Of a stretch of 12,948 bases of DNA, positions 1 through 7,613 are shown one piece after another. Made by a program: the position numbers and the translations under genes. Source of the stretch: Chloroflexota bacterium (GTDB lineage: Bacteria > Chloroflexota > Anaerolineae > J102); NCBI GenBank assembly GCA_013152695.1, contig JAADFV010000438.1, positions 1 through 12,948 on the forward strand. Direction: 5' to 3'. Below the pieces are notes generated by a model, which had not been told where the DNA came from, searched no databases, and worked only from the letters and a program-made list of their open reading frames with translations. Numbering within the stretch: position 1 is the first letter of the stretch; each line of letters opens with the position of its first letter.

Positions 1-1
1 C

Positions 2-763
2 GCCGCGCACATGCCGCGCCTCGATGCGATTGGCGGCAGCTCTGCCGGAGTCTATGTCGATAACCAACCGCGCGTGGCCTCGCTCTTCCGAGGCATCCCC
101 CCCGAGCGCTTTGGCGAGATACGCGACATGTTCCGGCGTCTGGCCGATGAATTTGGGGTTCCTTTGGTTGTCGTCAATGATGGCGAAGTCACGGCTCTAG
201 CCGGGTCCATGTCGTTGGAAGATAACGGTGTGCTGGGCATTGCCATGGGCTCCAGTGAAGCGGCCGGCTATGTGAATATGCAGGGCAGCATCACCGGCTG
301 GTTGAACGAGTTGGCCTTTGCTCCCGTAGACTACAATGCCGCCGCCCCCGTGGATGAATGGTCGGGTGATCGCGGGGTGGGCGCTCTTTATTTCTCGCAA
401 CAATGTGTATTTCGCCTGGCGCCCAAAGTGGGCATCGATCCCGTGGGCGCGACCAAGGCGGCCCGGCTCAAATCGGTGCAGGCCCAGCTCGAAGCCGGTC
501 ATGAGGGCGCCCGCCAAATCTGGCAGAGTATCGGCACCTATCTGGGCTACACCCTCGCCCATTATGCCGAATTCTACGACCTCAAACATGTCCTTATTCT
601 CGGTCGTGTCACCTCTGGGAGCGGCGGCCCCCTGATCCTGGAAACAGCGCGAGAAGTGCTCGATGCTGAATTTCCCGAGTTGGCGCAGCTCAATATCCAG
701 TTACCGGATGAAAAGAGTCGTCGCGTCGGTCAGGCTATTGCCGCCGCCAGCCTCCCTGATTGA
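2..763 (+). CDS. ROK-family protein, 5' partial (divergent sugar kinase or relative)
   Basis: The reading frame is open to the left edge, so the N-terminal part, including the usual ATP-binding loop, lies outside the window; the ATG at position 11 is probably internal. ROK proteins are sugar kinases or sugar-responsive repressors. What is seen: a segment GGSSAGVYVD matching the ROK 'sGpvd' region, VVVNDGEVTALAG carrying the Asp that acts as catalytic base in ROK kinases, and a glycine-rich C-terminal part (LILGRVTSGSGG). What is missing: the Cys-rich zinc motif and the E-x-G-H signature of typical ROK kinases; that stretch reads NELAFAPVDY followed by DEWSGDRGVGALYFSQQ. So it is a divergent subgroup whose kinase activity is uncertain. 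It lies 39 bp before the deacetylase gene, probably in one transcript. Family is fairly sure, activity is not. Confidence 0.75.
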   Translation, partial: AAHMPRLDAIGGSSAGVYVDNQPRVASLFRGIPPERFGEIRDMFRRLADEFGVPLVVVNDGEVTALAGSMSLEDNGVLGIAMGSSEAAGYVNMQGSITGWLNELAFAPVDYNAAAPVDEWSGDRGVGALYFSQQCVFRLAPKVGIDPVGATKAARLKSVQAQLEAGHEGARQIWQSIGTYLGYTLAHYAEFYDLKHVLILGRVTSGSGGPLILETAREVLDAEFPELAQLNIQLPDEKSRRVGQAIAAASLPD

Positions 764-802
764 ATTTTTCCTCCATTTCTACTCTCTCCCATCCTCTTCC
801 CT

Positions 803-1654
803 ATGAACTTCCATCTTCCTACCGCCCAAATCTTCGTTCCCGATGGCCTGGACACCGAGGCTGCACTACGCCGTACTACGCACATGGGCATCGGTGCCCA
901 TCAAGATGATCTCGAAATCATGGCGATCGACGGCATTCTTCGCTGTTTTGGACAGGCCGAGCAGTGGTTCTGTGGTGTCGTCGTCACCGATGGCCGTGGT
1001 TCACCCCGCGCCGGCCTCTATGCCCACACTAGCGACGAACAAATGCGCCAGGTACGCATCCAGGAGCAGAAAAAAGCGGCAGTGATCGGTGAATACACGG
1101 CGCAAGTCTTTCTCGATTATCCCAGCAAGGTAGTCAAGACCGCAGGGAGCCAGGAACCTGTCACGGACCTGGCCCGGCTCCTGGCCCTGGCCCGACCGCA
1201 AATCGTCTACACACACAATCTTGCCGACAAGCACGACACCCATGTCGGCGTCGCCCTCAAAGTCATCCAGGCCATCCGCAGTCTGCCCGAAAGCAATCGG
1301 CCCCGAAAGCTATACGGGTGTGAAGTCTGGCGGGATTTGGATTGGCTGGTCGATAGCGACAAAGTCGCCTTCGATGTCTCTGCCGCCGAAAATGTGCAAG
1401 CAGCCCTGGTGGGCGTATTCGATTCGCAGATCAGCGGTGGCAAACGCTACGATCTGGCGACGATGGGCCGGCGTCGCGCCAATGCCACCTATCACGCCTC
1501 CCATGCCACCGATGAGAGCACCGGCGCCGTCTTTGCCATGGACCTGACACCGTTGATCGAGGATGAAAGCACGGATATCACTGCCTTCGTCTTGGCCCAC
1601 ATCGAACGTTTTTCTACCGACGTACAGACTCGCATCCAGCGTATGGATGCATAA
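803..1654 (+). CDS. PIG-L/LmbE-family zinc deacetylase
   Basis: A 283-aa protein of the GlcNAc-PI de-N-acetylase (PIG-L, LmbE) family. These are metal-dependent hydrolases that remove N-acyl groups from amino-sugar conjugates, including GlcNAc-PI, mycothiol precursors and diacetylchitobiose. The family signature AHPDD-E appears as GIGAHQDDLE at residues 30-38 (His33, Asp35, Asp36), and the second metal region appears as THNLADKHDTHVGVA at 137-151, with His147 the expected third ligand. VTDGRGSPR near 61-69 also fits the family. Length is normal and there is no signal peptide, so it should be cytoplasmic. The start ATG has only a pyrimidine-rich leader and no clear Shine-Dalgarno. Beside a ROK protein and a GlmS-like SIS protein, a role in de-acylating an amino sugar is a reasonable inference; the substrate cannot be read from sequence. 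Confidence 0.85.
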   Translation: MNFHLPTAQIFVPDGLDTEAALRRTTHMGIGAHQDDLEIMAIDGILRCFGQAEQWFCGVVVTDGRGSPRAGLYAHTSDEQMRQVRIQEQKKAAVIGEYTAQVFLDYPSKVVKTAGSQEPVTDLARLLALARPQIVYTHNLADKHDTHVGVALKVIQAIRSLPESNRPRKLYGCEVWRDLDWLVDSDKVAFDVSAAENVQAALVGVFDSQISGGKRYDLATMGRRRANATYHASHATDESTGAVFAMDLTPLIEDESTDITAFVLAHIERFSTDVQTRIQRMDA

Positions 1655-1914
1655 TACGATTTGACCTTGTTTGCCTGTTGCTTTTCATTCTGCGATGATG
1701 TTGCCTAAGACGAGTCAGGACTGATGCAGGATCAAGATAAAACTTGGCTCGCTCTCCCTTTTTTCGCCGGGGAATGACGACTGACCGATCATTTGCTGAG
1801 GTTGCTTAAGTCGCGCAAGCCTACCGGTATCCTTGAAAGCAGGACAACCATCCCTAACGCACGTTTCTTTTCTCCCTATTTCTTCACACACCTTACGGAA
1901 GGACTCGTCTCACC
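1655..1914. other. 260-bp intergenic region, no gene seen
   Basis: No open frame resembling a protein and no RNA gene is visible. I found no sigma70-type -35/-10 pair worth calling. The only local symmetry noticed is the 8-bp palindrome TACCGGTA at 1822-1829. The gap splits the ROK/deacetylase pair from the hydrolase gene, so a promoter for the following genes is expected here, but the sequence does not show which one. A Shine-Dalgarno-like GGAAGG lies about 12 bp before the ATG at 1915. Confidence 0.5.
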
Positions 1915-2829
1915 ATGAAAAAACGAATTGTGCTGGTTCTGTTGGCCCTCCTGATCATCCTCATTGCCCTGCCTTTCATTATGAACACGGAAAAGCGGGA
2001 GATTACGGATGAAGTGCGTGCCCAGGCACCGGGCAGCTTTGTGCAAACTCCCATGGGTATGGTGCATTATGAACTGGCCGGCCCAGAGGACGCCCAAACC
2101 GTGGTCTTCATTCATGGTGCCACGGTACCTTACTACATCTGGGACCCCACCTTTACTGCCCTGAAGGAGGCTGGCTTTCGTGTCTTACGCTATGACTTAT
2201 TCGGTCGTGGTTATTCCGATAGGCCCAAGGCAACCTATAACGAAGCCTTCTACGAGCAGCAGCTATTCGATTTGCTACAGGCTTTAGATATCACCAATCC
2301 TGTCGACCTCGTGAGCATCTCCATGGGAGGCCCGATCGCAGCCGGATTTGCCGTTCATTATCCGCAAATGGTGCGCCGGGTTGTGCTTTTCGATCCTTTT
2401 TTCGAGGCAATCAAGATTCCTGTCCTGAATATACCTGGTGTTGGTGATTACATCATGACCGTGTACATGGAACCGGCTTTACCGAAAATGCAACTAGACG
2501 ACTTCTACCGCCCAGAACGTTTTCCCGACTGGCCCGATCGCTACCGTTTTCAGTTGCAATACAAAGGATTCCGGCAGGCGCTGCTCTCGACGCTACTCAA
2601 CTTTTTTAACGAAGACAAACTGCCGTTGTATCAAGCCCTAAATCAGCTCGACACGCCGGTACTGCTTATTTGGGGTGAAGAAGACAAGACCGTTCCTTAC
2701 GAAACACATACCCGTCTCACGGCGGTACTCGATGCCGAATTTCTCTCTGTTCCCGAGGCCGGCCATCTTCCTCACCTCGAACAGCCAGACATCGTCAACC
2801 CCAAACTCATTTCATTTCTCCAGCAATAG
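1915..2829 (+). CDS. Membrane-anchored alpha/beta hydrolase
   Basis: A 304-aa alpha/beta-hydrolase-fold protein. Residues 1-23 (MKKR followed by an unbroken hydrophobic run to about residue 23, no lipobox Cys) look like an uncleaved signal anchor, placing the enzyme outside the membrane. Fold landmarks in order: oxyanion strand FIHGA at 65-69, YDLFGRGYSDRP at 93-104, nucleophile elbow SISMGG at 134-139 with Ser136 as nucleophile, LLIWGEEDKTVP at 250-261 with Asp257, and EAGHLPHLEQP at 281-291 with His284. The triad is complete. The elbow has Ser in place of the usual first Gly of G-x-S-x-G. Substrate is unknown: such proteins include esterases, lipases and C-C hydrolases. The next gene starts 3 bp after its stop, so the two are almost certainly co-transcribed. 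Family certain, function not assigned. Confidence 0.85.
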   Translation: MKKRIVLVLLALLIILIALPFIMNTEKREITDEVRAQAPGSFVQTPMGMVHYELAGPEDAQTVVFIHGATVPYYIWDPTFTALKEAGFRVLRYDLFGRGYSDRPKATYNEAFYEQQLFDLLQALDITNPVDLVSISMGGPIAAGFAVHYPQMVRRVVLFDPFFEAIKIPVLNIPGVGDYIMTVYMEPALPKMQLDDFYRPERFPDWPDRYRFQLQYKGFRQALLSTLLNFFNEDKLPLYQALNQLDTPVLLIWGEEDKTVPYETHTRLTAVLDAEFLSVPEAGHLPHLEQPDIVNPKLISFLQQ

Positions 2830-2832
2830 TTC

Positions 2833-3879
2833 ATGATCACCGAAACCCACCTTTACCAAGAGATTCACGAACAGCCTGCCGTCCTCGCCACCCTCTTGTC
2901 GGCTGAGCGAGAGTCGAGTGAGCAACTTGCCGCCGCCATGCGGGCGCGGGACATTGATCACGTCATTATTGCTGCGCGGGGTACCAGCGACAATGCCGCG
3001 CGCTACGCCAAATATTTGTGGGGAGCACGCAACAGGCTGACGGTGGGTTTGGCGACCCCAAGTTTGTTTTCGATCTACAAACAACCTCCGCGATTCGGGA
3101 ATGCCCTGGTGCTGGGGATCAGTCAAAGTGGAAAGAGCCCGGATATTGTCTCTGTGCTGGCCGAAGCACGGCGACAAGGCGTCCTCACGGCTGCCATCAC
3201 GAACTTCCCCCAATCTGATCTGGCCCAAAACGCCGATCACGTCATCAATCTCAATACCGGCCCCGAATATTCGGTGGCTGCCACCAAGACCTACACTGCC
3301 GAATTGGCGGCGATTGCTTTGCTGAGCGCCAGCTTATGCCAGCAAGCCGACATGTTCGAGGAATTGGAACGTGTACCCAGTCTTTTGACCGAAGCATTGG
3401 TGCAAGGCAGTGACATGGACGCCATTGCTGAGCGCTACTGTTTTATGAACGCCTGTGTCACCATCGGGCGAGGATATAACTACGCGACCGCCTTCGAGCT
3501 GGCTCTCAAGCTCAAAGAACTGACCTACACCATGGTCGAGCCTTACAGCAGCGCCGATTTTCTGCACGGGCCCCTGGCCCTGGTCGAACCCCGCTTCCCT
3601 GTCATCACCCTGGCCCCTTCAGGAATCATGTTGGCGGAGATGATGCGATTCCTTGCCGCCCTGAAAGACCTGGGAGCTGAGCTGATCGTGATCAGCGATG
3701 ATGAGGATGCCTTGGCGATTGCTCGAACCCCTCTTCCTCTCCCCACCGGCATCCCCGGCTGGCTCTCACCCCTGATTGCCATTGTTCCCGGACAACTCTT
3801 CGCAATGCATCTTGCCCATGTGCGTGACTACGATGTCGATCGACCTCGGAGCCTACGCAAAGTAACGGAGACGCATTGA
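2833..3879 (+). CDS. Double SIS-domain sugar-phosphate isomerase/deaminase (GlmS isomerase-like, NagB-II type)
   Basis: A 348-aa protein matching the C-terminal isomerase half of glucosamine-6-phosphate synthase but with no glutamine amidotransferase domain. First SIS domain about 41-170: [10 protein letters not shown] at 48-57, [10 protein letters not shown] at 95-104 (phosphosugar binding), [14 protein letters not shown] at 145-158. Second SIS domain about 205-335: [10 protein letters not shown] at 221-230, keeping the two glutamates at positions equivalent to the GlmS isomerase site; HGPLAL at 245-250 with the ring-opening His; C-terminal [10 protein letters not shown] with Lys343 at the place of the GlmS catalytic Lys. 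Family members without the glutaminase half include NagB-II/GlmD glucosamine-6-phosphate deaminases and AgaS. With a deacetylase upstream and an importer downstream, a catabolic deaminase/isomerase role is inferred. It starts 3 bp after the hydrolase stop without a clear ribosome site, suggesting translational coupling. Confidence 0.85.
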   Translation: MITETHLYQEIHEQPAVLATLLSAERESSEQLAAAMRARDIDHVIIAARGTSDNAARYAKYLWGARNRLTVGLATPSLFSIYKQPPRFGNALVLGISQSGKSPDIVSVLAEARRQGVLTAAITNFPQSDLAQNADHVINLNTGPEYSVAATKTYTAELAAIALLSASLCQQADMFEELERVPSLLTEALVQGSDMDAIAERYCFMNACVTIGRGYNYATAFELALKLKELTYTMVEPYSSADFLHGPLALVEPRFPVITLAPSGIMLAEMMRFLAALKDLGAELIVISDDEDALAIARTPLPLPTGIPGWLSPLIAIVPGQLFAMHLAHVRDYDVDRPRSLRKVTETH

Positions 3880-3913
3880 ATCCAACATAAGAACCAGATC
3901 CTGCAGGACATTC

Positions 3914-3931
3914 AAGGAGAAGGCTATGTAA
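3914..3931 (+). promoter_or_regulatory. Shine-Dalgarno followed by an AUG-UAA minimal ORF in the leader
   Basis: AAGGAG at 3914-3919 is spaced 6 bases from an ATG at 3926-3928, which is followed directly by TAA at 3929-3931. This gives a well-formed translation start that encodes only Met, about 70 bp before the true start of the binding-protein gene, which has its own separate AGGAGG at 3985-3990. It may be a relic of an older start site, a chance match, or a minimal ORF affecting translation or mRNA stability. Presence is certain, function is speculative. Confidence 0.3.
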
Positions 3932-3998
3932 CTTGCCCCAAACACCACCTTTAATCCGTTCGACTCTCTATTTCACTCAATTCCAGGAGGTACTTGCC

Positions 3999-6581
3999 AT
4001 GTCTCGTAAACTCATCTTTTTTGCCTCACTCGTCGTGCTGGCTTTGCTTTTGGCCGCATGCGGAGGCTCTGCCCAACCCACCGCCCAGCCTTCCCAGCCA
4101 GAAGCACAGCCCACGCAGGCACCGGCTGAGGAAAAACCGGCGGAACAACCTGCTGAAAAAGTCACGATCACGATCGAAAGCTGGCGTAACGACGATCTCG
4201 CCATCTGGCAGGATGTGATCATCCCTGCTTTCAACAAACACTATCCCAATATCGAAGTGATATTCGCTCCCACGGCGCCAGCGGAATACAACGGTGCCCT
4301 CAACGCCAAGTTGGAAGGTGGCACTGCCGGCGATCTCATCACCTGTCGCCCCTTCGATGCTTCTTTGGCTCTCTTCGACAAGGGTTTCCTTGCTCCACTG
4401 AACGATCTGCCCGGCATGGACAACTTTGGTAGTGTCGCTAAGAGCGCCTGGATCACCGATGATGGTTCTACCGTCTTCTGTGTGCCCATGGCCTCGGTCA
4501 TTCACGGCTTCATCTACAACAAAGACGCCTTTGGCGAGTTGGGACTGGACGAGCCCGAGACGGTCGATGAATTCTTCCAGGTGTTGGATGCGATCAAGGC
4601 TGATGGCAGCCGCTACGCCCTCGATATGGGCACAGCCGACCAATGGGAAGCGGCCACCATGGGCTTCCAGAACATCGGCCCCAACTACTGGAAGGGTGAG
4701 AAAGGTCGTTTGGGCCTGATCAACGGTACGGAAAAGTTCACCGATCCGCAATATGTGGCCGTGTGGCAGCAACTGGCAGATTGGACACCCTACCTGCCCG
4801 ATGGTTTCCAGGCGCAGAGCTATCCTGATTCGCAGAATCTCTTTACCCTCGGCCAGGCCGCCATTTATCCTGCCGGTTCCTGGGAGATCAATCTCTTCAA
4901 CGAGCAGGCAGACTTTCCCATGGGTGCGTTCAAGCCCCCTCTGCCCGAAGGTGCCGACAAGTGTTACATCAGCGACCACACCGACATTGCCCTGGGCATG
5001 AATGCCTCTACCCCGCATCCTGAAGAAGCCCGTAAATTCCTGGAATGGCTGACCACGAAAGAATTCGCCGAGCTTTACAGCAATGCTCTCCCAGGCTTCT
5101 TCTCTCTCTCCAATCATGAGATCTCTCTCGAAGATCCTCTGGCCCAGGAATTCATCAGTTGGCGGAGTGAATGCGAATCCACCATCCGCAACTCCTACCA
5201 GATTCTCTCCCGTGGCGAGCCCAATCTGGAGAACGAACTCTGGCGTGTGAGTGCTCAAGTCATCAATCACGACATCACCCCCGAAGAGGCCGCCCAGCAA
5301 ATTCAAGACGGTCTGGATAAGTGGTACACCCCCGGCATGTACTCACCGCAAGCCGCCACCGAAGAAGCGGCGACAGCCGGATCCGAGGAACTCACCGGTG
5401 ATCTCACCATCGAAAGCTGGCGTAACGACGACCTCGCTATTTGGCAGGACGTGATTATTCCCGCCTTCAACAAGCACTATCCCAACGTCAAGGTCACCTT
5501 CGCCCCCACCGCCCCGGCCGAATACAACGGCGCCCTCAACGCCAAGCTGGAAGGTGGTACGGCCGGCGATCTCATCACCTGTCGCCCCTTCGATGCTTCT
5601 TTGGCCCTTTTCGACAAGGGTTTTCTTGCTCCTCTGAATGATCTGCCCGGTCTGGACAATTTCAACTCGGTAGCGAAGAGTGCCTGGATCACCGATGACG
5701 GCTCCACTGTCTTCTGCGTGCCCATGGCCTCGGTCATTCACGGCTTCATCTACAACAAAGACGCCTTTGGCGAGTTGGGACTGGACGAGCCTGAGACGGT
5801 CGATGAATTCTTCCAGGTGTTGGATGCGATCAAGGCTGACGGCACTTACTATGCTCTGGATATGGGCACAGCCGATCAGTGGGAAGCAGCCACCATGGGC
5901 TTCCAGAACATCGGCCCCAACTACTGGAAGGGCGAGGAAGGTCGTTTGGCCCTGATCGACGGTTCGGAAAAGTTCACCGATCCGCAATACGTGGCCGTGT
6001 GGCAGCAACTGGCAGATTGGACGCCTTACCTGCCCGATGGTTTCCAGGCGCAGAGCTATCCTGATTCGCAGAATCTCTTTACCCTCGGCCAGGCCGCCAT
6101 CTATCCTTCCGGCTCTTGGGAGATCAACCTCTTCAACGAGCAGGCAGACTTTCCCATGGGTGCCTTCAAGCCTCCTCTGCCCGAAGGAGCTGACAAGTGC
6201 TACATCAGCGACCACACCGACATCGCCCTGGGCATGAACCCCAAGACGCAGTACCCTGAAGCGGCCAAAGCCTTCTTACAGTGGCTCACGACGCAGGAAT
6301 TTGCCGAGCTCTATAGCAACGCTCTCCCCGGCTTCTTCTCTCTGTCCAACCACCAGATCTCCCTCGAAGATCCTCTGGCTCAGGAGTTCATCAGTTGGCG
6401 GGATGAATGCGAATCCACCATCCGCAACTCCTACCAGATTCTCTCCCGTGGCGAGCCCAATCTGGAGAATGAGCTCTGGCGCGTGAGTGCCCAGGTTATC
6501 AACCACGATATCACCCCCGAAGAGGCTGCCCAGCAAATTGAAGATGGCCTCGCAAAGTGGTATCCTCCTCATCAAAAGTAA
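3999..6581 (+). CDS. Double-headed sugar ABC transporter solute-binding lipoprotein (two tandem family-1 binding domains)
   Basis: An 860-aa lipoprotein, about twice the usual 400-450 aa of family-1 extracellular solute-binding proteins (MalE/UgpB type). I chose the ATG at 3999 because AGGAGG (3985-3990) sits 8 bases before it and the protein then begins with a proper lipoprotein signal: MSRK, hydrophobic core, lipobox LAAC with Cys21 as lipidated residue. Residues 22-57 are a Pro/Gln/Glu/Ala-rich tether. Domain 1 is residues 58-443, the linker 444-469, domain 2 residues 470-855, then PPHQK and stop. The domains align without gaps over 386 residues; I count about 25 differences. Each starts with TIESWRNDDLAIW and ends with DGL-KWY. 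Each holds four Cys (116, 161, 322, 392; then +412). It should capture a sugar outside the cell and deliver it to the two permeases just downstream. The ligand cannot be told from sequence. Confidence 0.93.
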   Translation: MSRKLIFFASLVVLALLLAACGGSAQPTAQPSQPEAQPTQAPAEEKPAEQPAEKVTITIESWRNDDLAIWQDVIIPAFNKHYPNIEVIFAPTAPAEYNGALNAKLEGGTAGDLITCRPFDASLALFDKGFLAPLNDLPGMDNFGSVAKSAWITDDGSTVFCVPMASVIHGFIYNKDAFGELGLDEPETVDEFFQVLDAIKADGSRYALDMGTADQWEAATMGFQNIGPNYWKGEKGRLGLINGTEKFTDPQYVAVWQQLADWTPYLPDGFQAQSYPDSQNLFTLGQAAIYPAGSWEINLFNEQADFPMGAFKPPLPEGADKCYISDHTDIALGMNASTPHPEEARKFLEWLTTKEFAELYSNALPGFFSLSNHEISLEDPLAQEFISWRSECESTIRNSYQILSRGEPNLENELWRVSAQVINHDITPEEAAQQIQDGLDKWYTPGMYSPQAATEEAATAGSEELTGDLTIESWRNDDLAIWQDVIIPAFNKHYPNVKVTFAPTAPAEYNGALNAKLEGGTAGDLITCRPFDASLALFDKGFLAPLNDLPGLDNFNSVAKSAWITDDGSTVFCVPMASVIHGFIYNKDAFGELGLDEPETVDEFFQVLDAIKADGTYYALDMGTADQWEAATMGFQNIGPNYWKGEEGRLALIDGSEKFTDPQYVAVWQQLADWTPYLPDGFQAQSYPDSQNLFTLGQAAIYPSGSWEINLFNEQADFPMGAFKPPLPEGADKCYISDHTDIALGMNPKTQYPEAAKAFLQWLTTQEFAELYSNALPGFFSLSNHQISLEDPLAQEFISWRDECESTIRNSYQILSRGEPNLENELWRVSAQVINHDITPEEAAQQIEDGLAKWYPPHQK
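4170..5327 (+). repeat. Copy 1 of the 1.16-kb intragenic tandem repeat (binding domain 1)
   Basis: Encodes residues 58-443 of the binding protein. It matches 5406-6563 at an exact offset of 1236 bp, with no indel needed. Identity at the DNA level is patchy: long identical runs (for example 4482-4555, 4791-4864 and 5168-5233) sit between stretches with many synonymous changes. Confidence 0.95.
5406..6563 (+). repeat. Copy 2 of the 1.16-kb intragenic tandem repeat (binding domain 2)
   Basis: Encodes residues 470-855. The separating 78 bp (5328-5405) encode a 26-residue linker rich in Ala, Glu, Thr and Ser (for example ATEEAATAGSEEL) that resembles the tether found after a lipobox. This suggests that a second complete binding-protein gene was fused after losing its signal peptide, rather than a domain copied inside one gene. 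Confidence 0.95.
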
Positions 6582-6602
6582 CGCTCTCTCTTCTTAAAAG
6601 CT

Positions 6603-6632
6603 CAGGCGGTGATCCTTCGGGATGACCGCCTG
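6603..6632 (+). promoter_or_regulatory. Intercistronic stem-loop with C(UUCG)G tetraloop
   Basis: Arms 6603-6615 and 6620-6632 pair over 13 positions with one internal G-G mismatch (6611/6624), closing a TTCG loop through a C-G pair, the extra-stable UUCG tetraloop arrangement. It lies 21 bp after the binding-protein stop and ends 16 bp before the Shine-Dalgarno of the first permease. No T-run follows, so it is not a standard intrinsic terminator. In maltose-type operons a structure at this place protects the 3' end of the binding-protein mRNA so that this protein is made in excess over the permeases; the same role is inferred here. Confidence 0.8.
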
Positions 6633-6662
6633 GGGTCTCACCCCCTTCAGGAGCAGTTGACC

Positions 6663-7601
6663 ATGGCAACCCTGCCCAGTCGACCGGTTGGCCGTAAATT
6701 TCCCGTACATATTCTTGTCTTTCTGGCCCCGGCAACCATCATTTACACATTGTTCATGATTTATCCTTTATTCGACTCGATGCGGTTGAGTTTTTTTGGA
6801 ATGGATTCCCAGGGTCATGAATTTTTCGTTGGTTTGCAGAATTATATCACCTTATTCACCGATGAATTATGGAAGCCGCGTTTGTGGGGGGCATTCAAGC
6901 ACAATGTTATCTTTTTTCTGATTCATATGGTGGTGCAGAATTCTATCGGTCTTTTATTAGCTGCTTTGCTCACTTCCCGCATTATTCGCGGTATTAGTTT
7001 TTTCCGCACAGTTTACTTTATGCCTACCATGCTTTCGTTTGTAATCGTAGGCTTTATCTGGGAATTGATCCTCAGTCCTTTGTGGGGGGTATCCAAAGAA
7101 ATCTTGGGGTGGTTTGGCCTGGTAGGTTTGTATAAACCCTGGCTCGGTCTCGAGGGCTCTGCTCTCATTGCCTTGGCGTTTATCTCGGTCTGGCAGTTCA
7201 TCGGCATTCCCATGATGCTTTTCTATGCTTCGTTGATCGGAATTCCTGACGAGCTGCTCGAAGCGGCAACGGTGGATGGTGCCAGCGGTTGGCAGGTTTT
7301 TTGGAGGATTAAGTTTCCCCTGATTCTACCTACGGTCGGTATTGTCGCCATTCTCACTTATGTGGGTAATTTCAATGCTTTTGACTTGATCTACGTGACT
7401 CAGGGCGCCCTGGCCGGCCCGAATTTTTCCACCGATATCATGGGTACCCTTTTCTACCGTACATTTTTCGGCCAGCAATTACAGCTGGGGAGTCCGACAA
7501 TGGGTGCCGCTGTCGCCACGGTGATGTTTATCATCATCCTTATTGGTGTCTTGCTGTACATGTTCGGTTATCAACGCAAAGTCGAAACATATGAGCTGTA
7601 A
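6663..7601 (+). CDS. Sugar ABC transporter permease, MalF/UgpA type
   Basis: A 312-aa integral membrane protein of the binding-protein-dependent transport family. The start at 6663 is chosen because AGGAG (6649-6653) precedes it by 9 bases; an in-frame start further upstream would place the hairpin at 6603-6632 inside the gene. There are about six hydrophobic segments, the first near residues 15-36. The cytoplasmic EAA loop that docks on the ATPase is EAATVDGASGWQVFWRIKFP at 200-219. It should form the membrane channel with the next gene's product and receive sugar from the lipoprotein upstream. Its codons look more T-rich than those of the binding-protein gene, which is partly expected for a membrane protein. 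The spacing of 12 bp to the next gene supports one operon. Confidence 0.93.
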   Translation: MATLPSRPVGRKFPVHILVFLAPATIIYTLFMIYPLFDSMRLSFFGMDSQGHEFFVGLQNYITLFTDELWKPRLWGAFKHNVIFFLIHMVVQNSIGLLLAALLTSRIIRGISFFRTVYFMPTMLSFVIVGFIWELILSPLWGVSKEILGWFGLVGLYKPWLGLEGSALIALAFISVWQFIGIPMMLFYASLIGIPDELLEAATVDGASGWQVFWRIKFPLILPTVGIVAILTYVGNFNAFDLIYVTQGALAGPNFSTDIMGTLFYRTFFGQQLQLGSPTMGAAVATVMFIIILIGVLLYMFGYQRKVETYEL

Positions 7602-7613
7602 GGGGGAATAATC

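Noticed and set aside
1661..1830. Promoter-like TTGACC, TTGCCT and TTGCTT hexamers in the 260-bp gap
   Set aside because: None has an acceptable -10 hexamer 16-18 bases downstream.
3933..3998. Upstream in-frame TTG start for the binding protein
   Set aside because: It adds 22 residues before a perfect lipoprotein signal and lacks a ribosome site, whereas 3999 has AGGAGG at 8 bases.
4026..5306. 426-codon open frame on the minus strand opposite the binding-protein gene, with a similar one at 5343-6215
   Set aside because: Both lie antisense to a strongly supported gene, resemble no family, and recur because the gene underneath is duplicated. They reflect codon bias, not coding.
6603..6632. 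Rho-independent terminator between binding protein and permease
   Set aside because: No T-run follows the stem and the permease gene begins 31 bp later, so an mRNA-stabilising or attenuating hairpin fits better.
6609..6662. In-frame upstream start for the first permease
   Set aside because: It lies inside the hairpin stem and has no Shine-Dalgarno; 6663 has AGGAG 9 bases before it.
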